A model generated the notes under the pieces. It searched no databases. It worked only from the letters and a program-made list of their open reading frames with translations, and was not told the DNA's origin. Below, one piece after another: positions 5,949-6,503 of a stretch of 6,503 bases of DNA (positions within the stretch are counted from its first letter, which is position 1; every line of letters begins with the position of its first letter). A program made the translations under genes and the position numbers. This DNA comes from Pseudomonadota bacterium (lineage in GTDB: Bacteria; Pseudomonadota; Gammaproteobacteria; Enterobacterales; Enterobacteriaceae): contig JAEYFY010000151.1 in NCBI GenBank assembly GCA_023454395.1, forward strand, positions 1-6,503, read 5' to 3'.

Positions 5949-6491
5949 TTACTGATTCTGTTGACCTTGCTGGTCAAAATGTGACATTTTCTGTTGGTAA
6001 TTCTTTTCTAACTGCGCTTTCTGTTCAGGGGTTAACAACTGATACATCTGGTTATGGACTTTCGCCATTTCAACGTGGCGCTCTATTGCTTGTTTATCCA
6101 TATCTTGCATTTGCGCTCTTACAGCGGCTTCATCAAATTGAGGTGCAGTGACTAACTTATGCATATTCTCATGATGCTGACGGTAGTTTCCGTTATATCT
6201 ATCTTGATGATGCTGGCGCATTAAATCGCGCATTTGAGTACGTTGTTGCTCAGTTAGGGTGATACCGTTAAACATACGTGACTCGCTATAATTGCGATCC
6301 ATCATATGTCCTCGTTGTCCACGGTGACCTCGATAATCACGGTCACCATGCATTCCATAGTCATAACCGCAGTGAGAGTTACCATTATACTGTTGCTCAG
6401 TAGGCGGATTGGTATTTGCGGTTTCAGCTAATACCATCGTCGGAGCTGCTAAAAACATTGATGCTAGTGCAACTACTGCTACTTTACGCAT
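5949..6491 (-). CDS. cpxP: Periplasmic chaperone and Cpx inhibitor CpxP
   Basis: Periplasmic adaptor that damps CpxA signalling and helps present misfolded proteins to DegP. The protein has 180 residues against 166 in E. coli. A signal peptide covers about residues 1-22 (MRKVAVV to TMVLA, cleavage before ETAN). Both LTXXQ motifs that define the CpxP/Spy family are present: LTEQQ (79-83) and LTPEQ (153-157). The stretch MFNGITLTEQQRTQMRDLMRQ and the later VEMAKVHNQMYQLLTPEQ match E. coli closely. The main difference is a longer N-terminal region (about 37-70) rich in H, G, R, D and Y, with one cysteine (C41); E. coli lacks it. The start at 6489-6491 has AGGAG seven nt upstream, so it is secure. 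The promoter, which is CpxR-controlled in E. coli, and the divergent cpxRA genes lie beyond the window. Its 3' UTR yields CpxQ. Confidence 0.96.
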   Translation of the reverse strand: MRKVAVVALASMFLAAPTMVLAETANTNPPTEQQYNGNSHCGYDYGMHGDRDYRGHRGQRGHMMDRNYSESRMFNGITLTEQQRTQMRDLMRQHHQDRYNGNYRQHHENMHKLVTAPQFDEAAVRAQMQDMDKQAIERHVEMAKVHNQMYQLLTPEQKAQLEKNYQQKMSHFDQQGQQNQ

Positions 6492-6503
6492 TGCTTCACT
6501 CCT

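Noticed and set aside
1..6503. CRISPR arrays, tRNA or rRNA genes, insertion sequences
   Set aside because: No spaced direct repeats, no cloverleaf-like segment, and no transposase frame or paired terminal repeats with target duplications were seen.

Overview
The window looks like a chromosomal segment of a low-G+C enteric bacterium of the Morganellaceae, most likely Proteus and possibly Providencia. The housekeeping proteins TpiA, Sbp, PfkA and CpxP are close to their Enterobacterales counterparts. The order tpiA / sbp / pfkA / (gap) / cpxP, with tpiA facing the other three, is the enterobacterial order. Base composition of the housekeeping genes is about 40% G+C by eye. The genus call is inference; the family-level call is well supported.

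Layout. Positions 1-599 hold the 3' part of tpiA (+). A perfect-stem, probably bidirectional terminator at 644-684 separates it from sbp (-), which encodes the periplasmic sulfate-binding protein. Between sbp and pfkA (-) lie a possible one-helix membrane protein (GTG start) and a long hairpin that pairs fully only in the minus-strand RNA. A Cra-like operator sits about 100 bp upstream of pfkA. The 850-bp gap after pfkA (2940-3791) has no intact gene. It contains inverted repeats, a terminator-like hairpin pointing at pfkA, and the remains of a short-chain dehydrogenase gene: a YxxxK active-site piece joined out of frame to a UcpA-like C-terminus.

Positions 3792-5798 carry two glycosyltransferase genes on the + strand, a GT4-type and a GT25-type enzyme. 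They are clearly more A+T-rich than their neighbours. They occupy the place where E. coli has fieF (metal efflux), in the opposite orientation. This is an accessory surface-glycan pair. In Proteus and Providencia the O-antigen locus is known to lie next to cpxA, so these genes probably sit only a few kilobases from it, across cpxRA; the window ends before that can be seen.

Positions 5828-6491 (-) hold cpxP with its 3' UTR. That UTR contains a clearly conserved CpxQ small RNA (5828-5889), ending in a GC-rich hairpin with a U-tract. The glycosyltransferase pair runs convergently into this sRNA, and no plus-strand intrinsic terminator was found between them.

The best leads are the CpxQ homologue and its convergent neighbours, the glycosyltransferase insertion, and the short-chain dehydrogenase relic. 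I see no sign of a wholly new multi-gene system.
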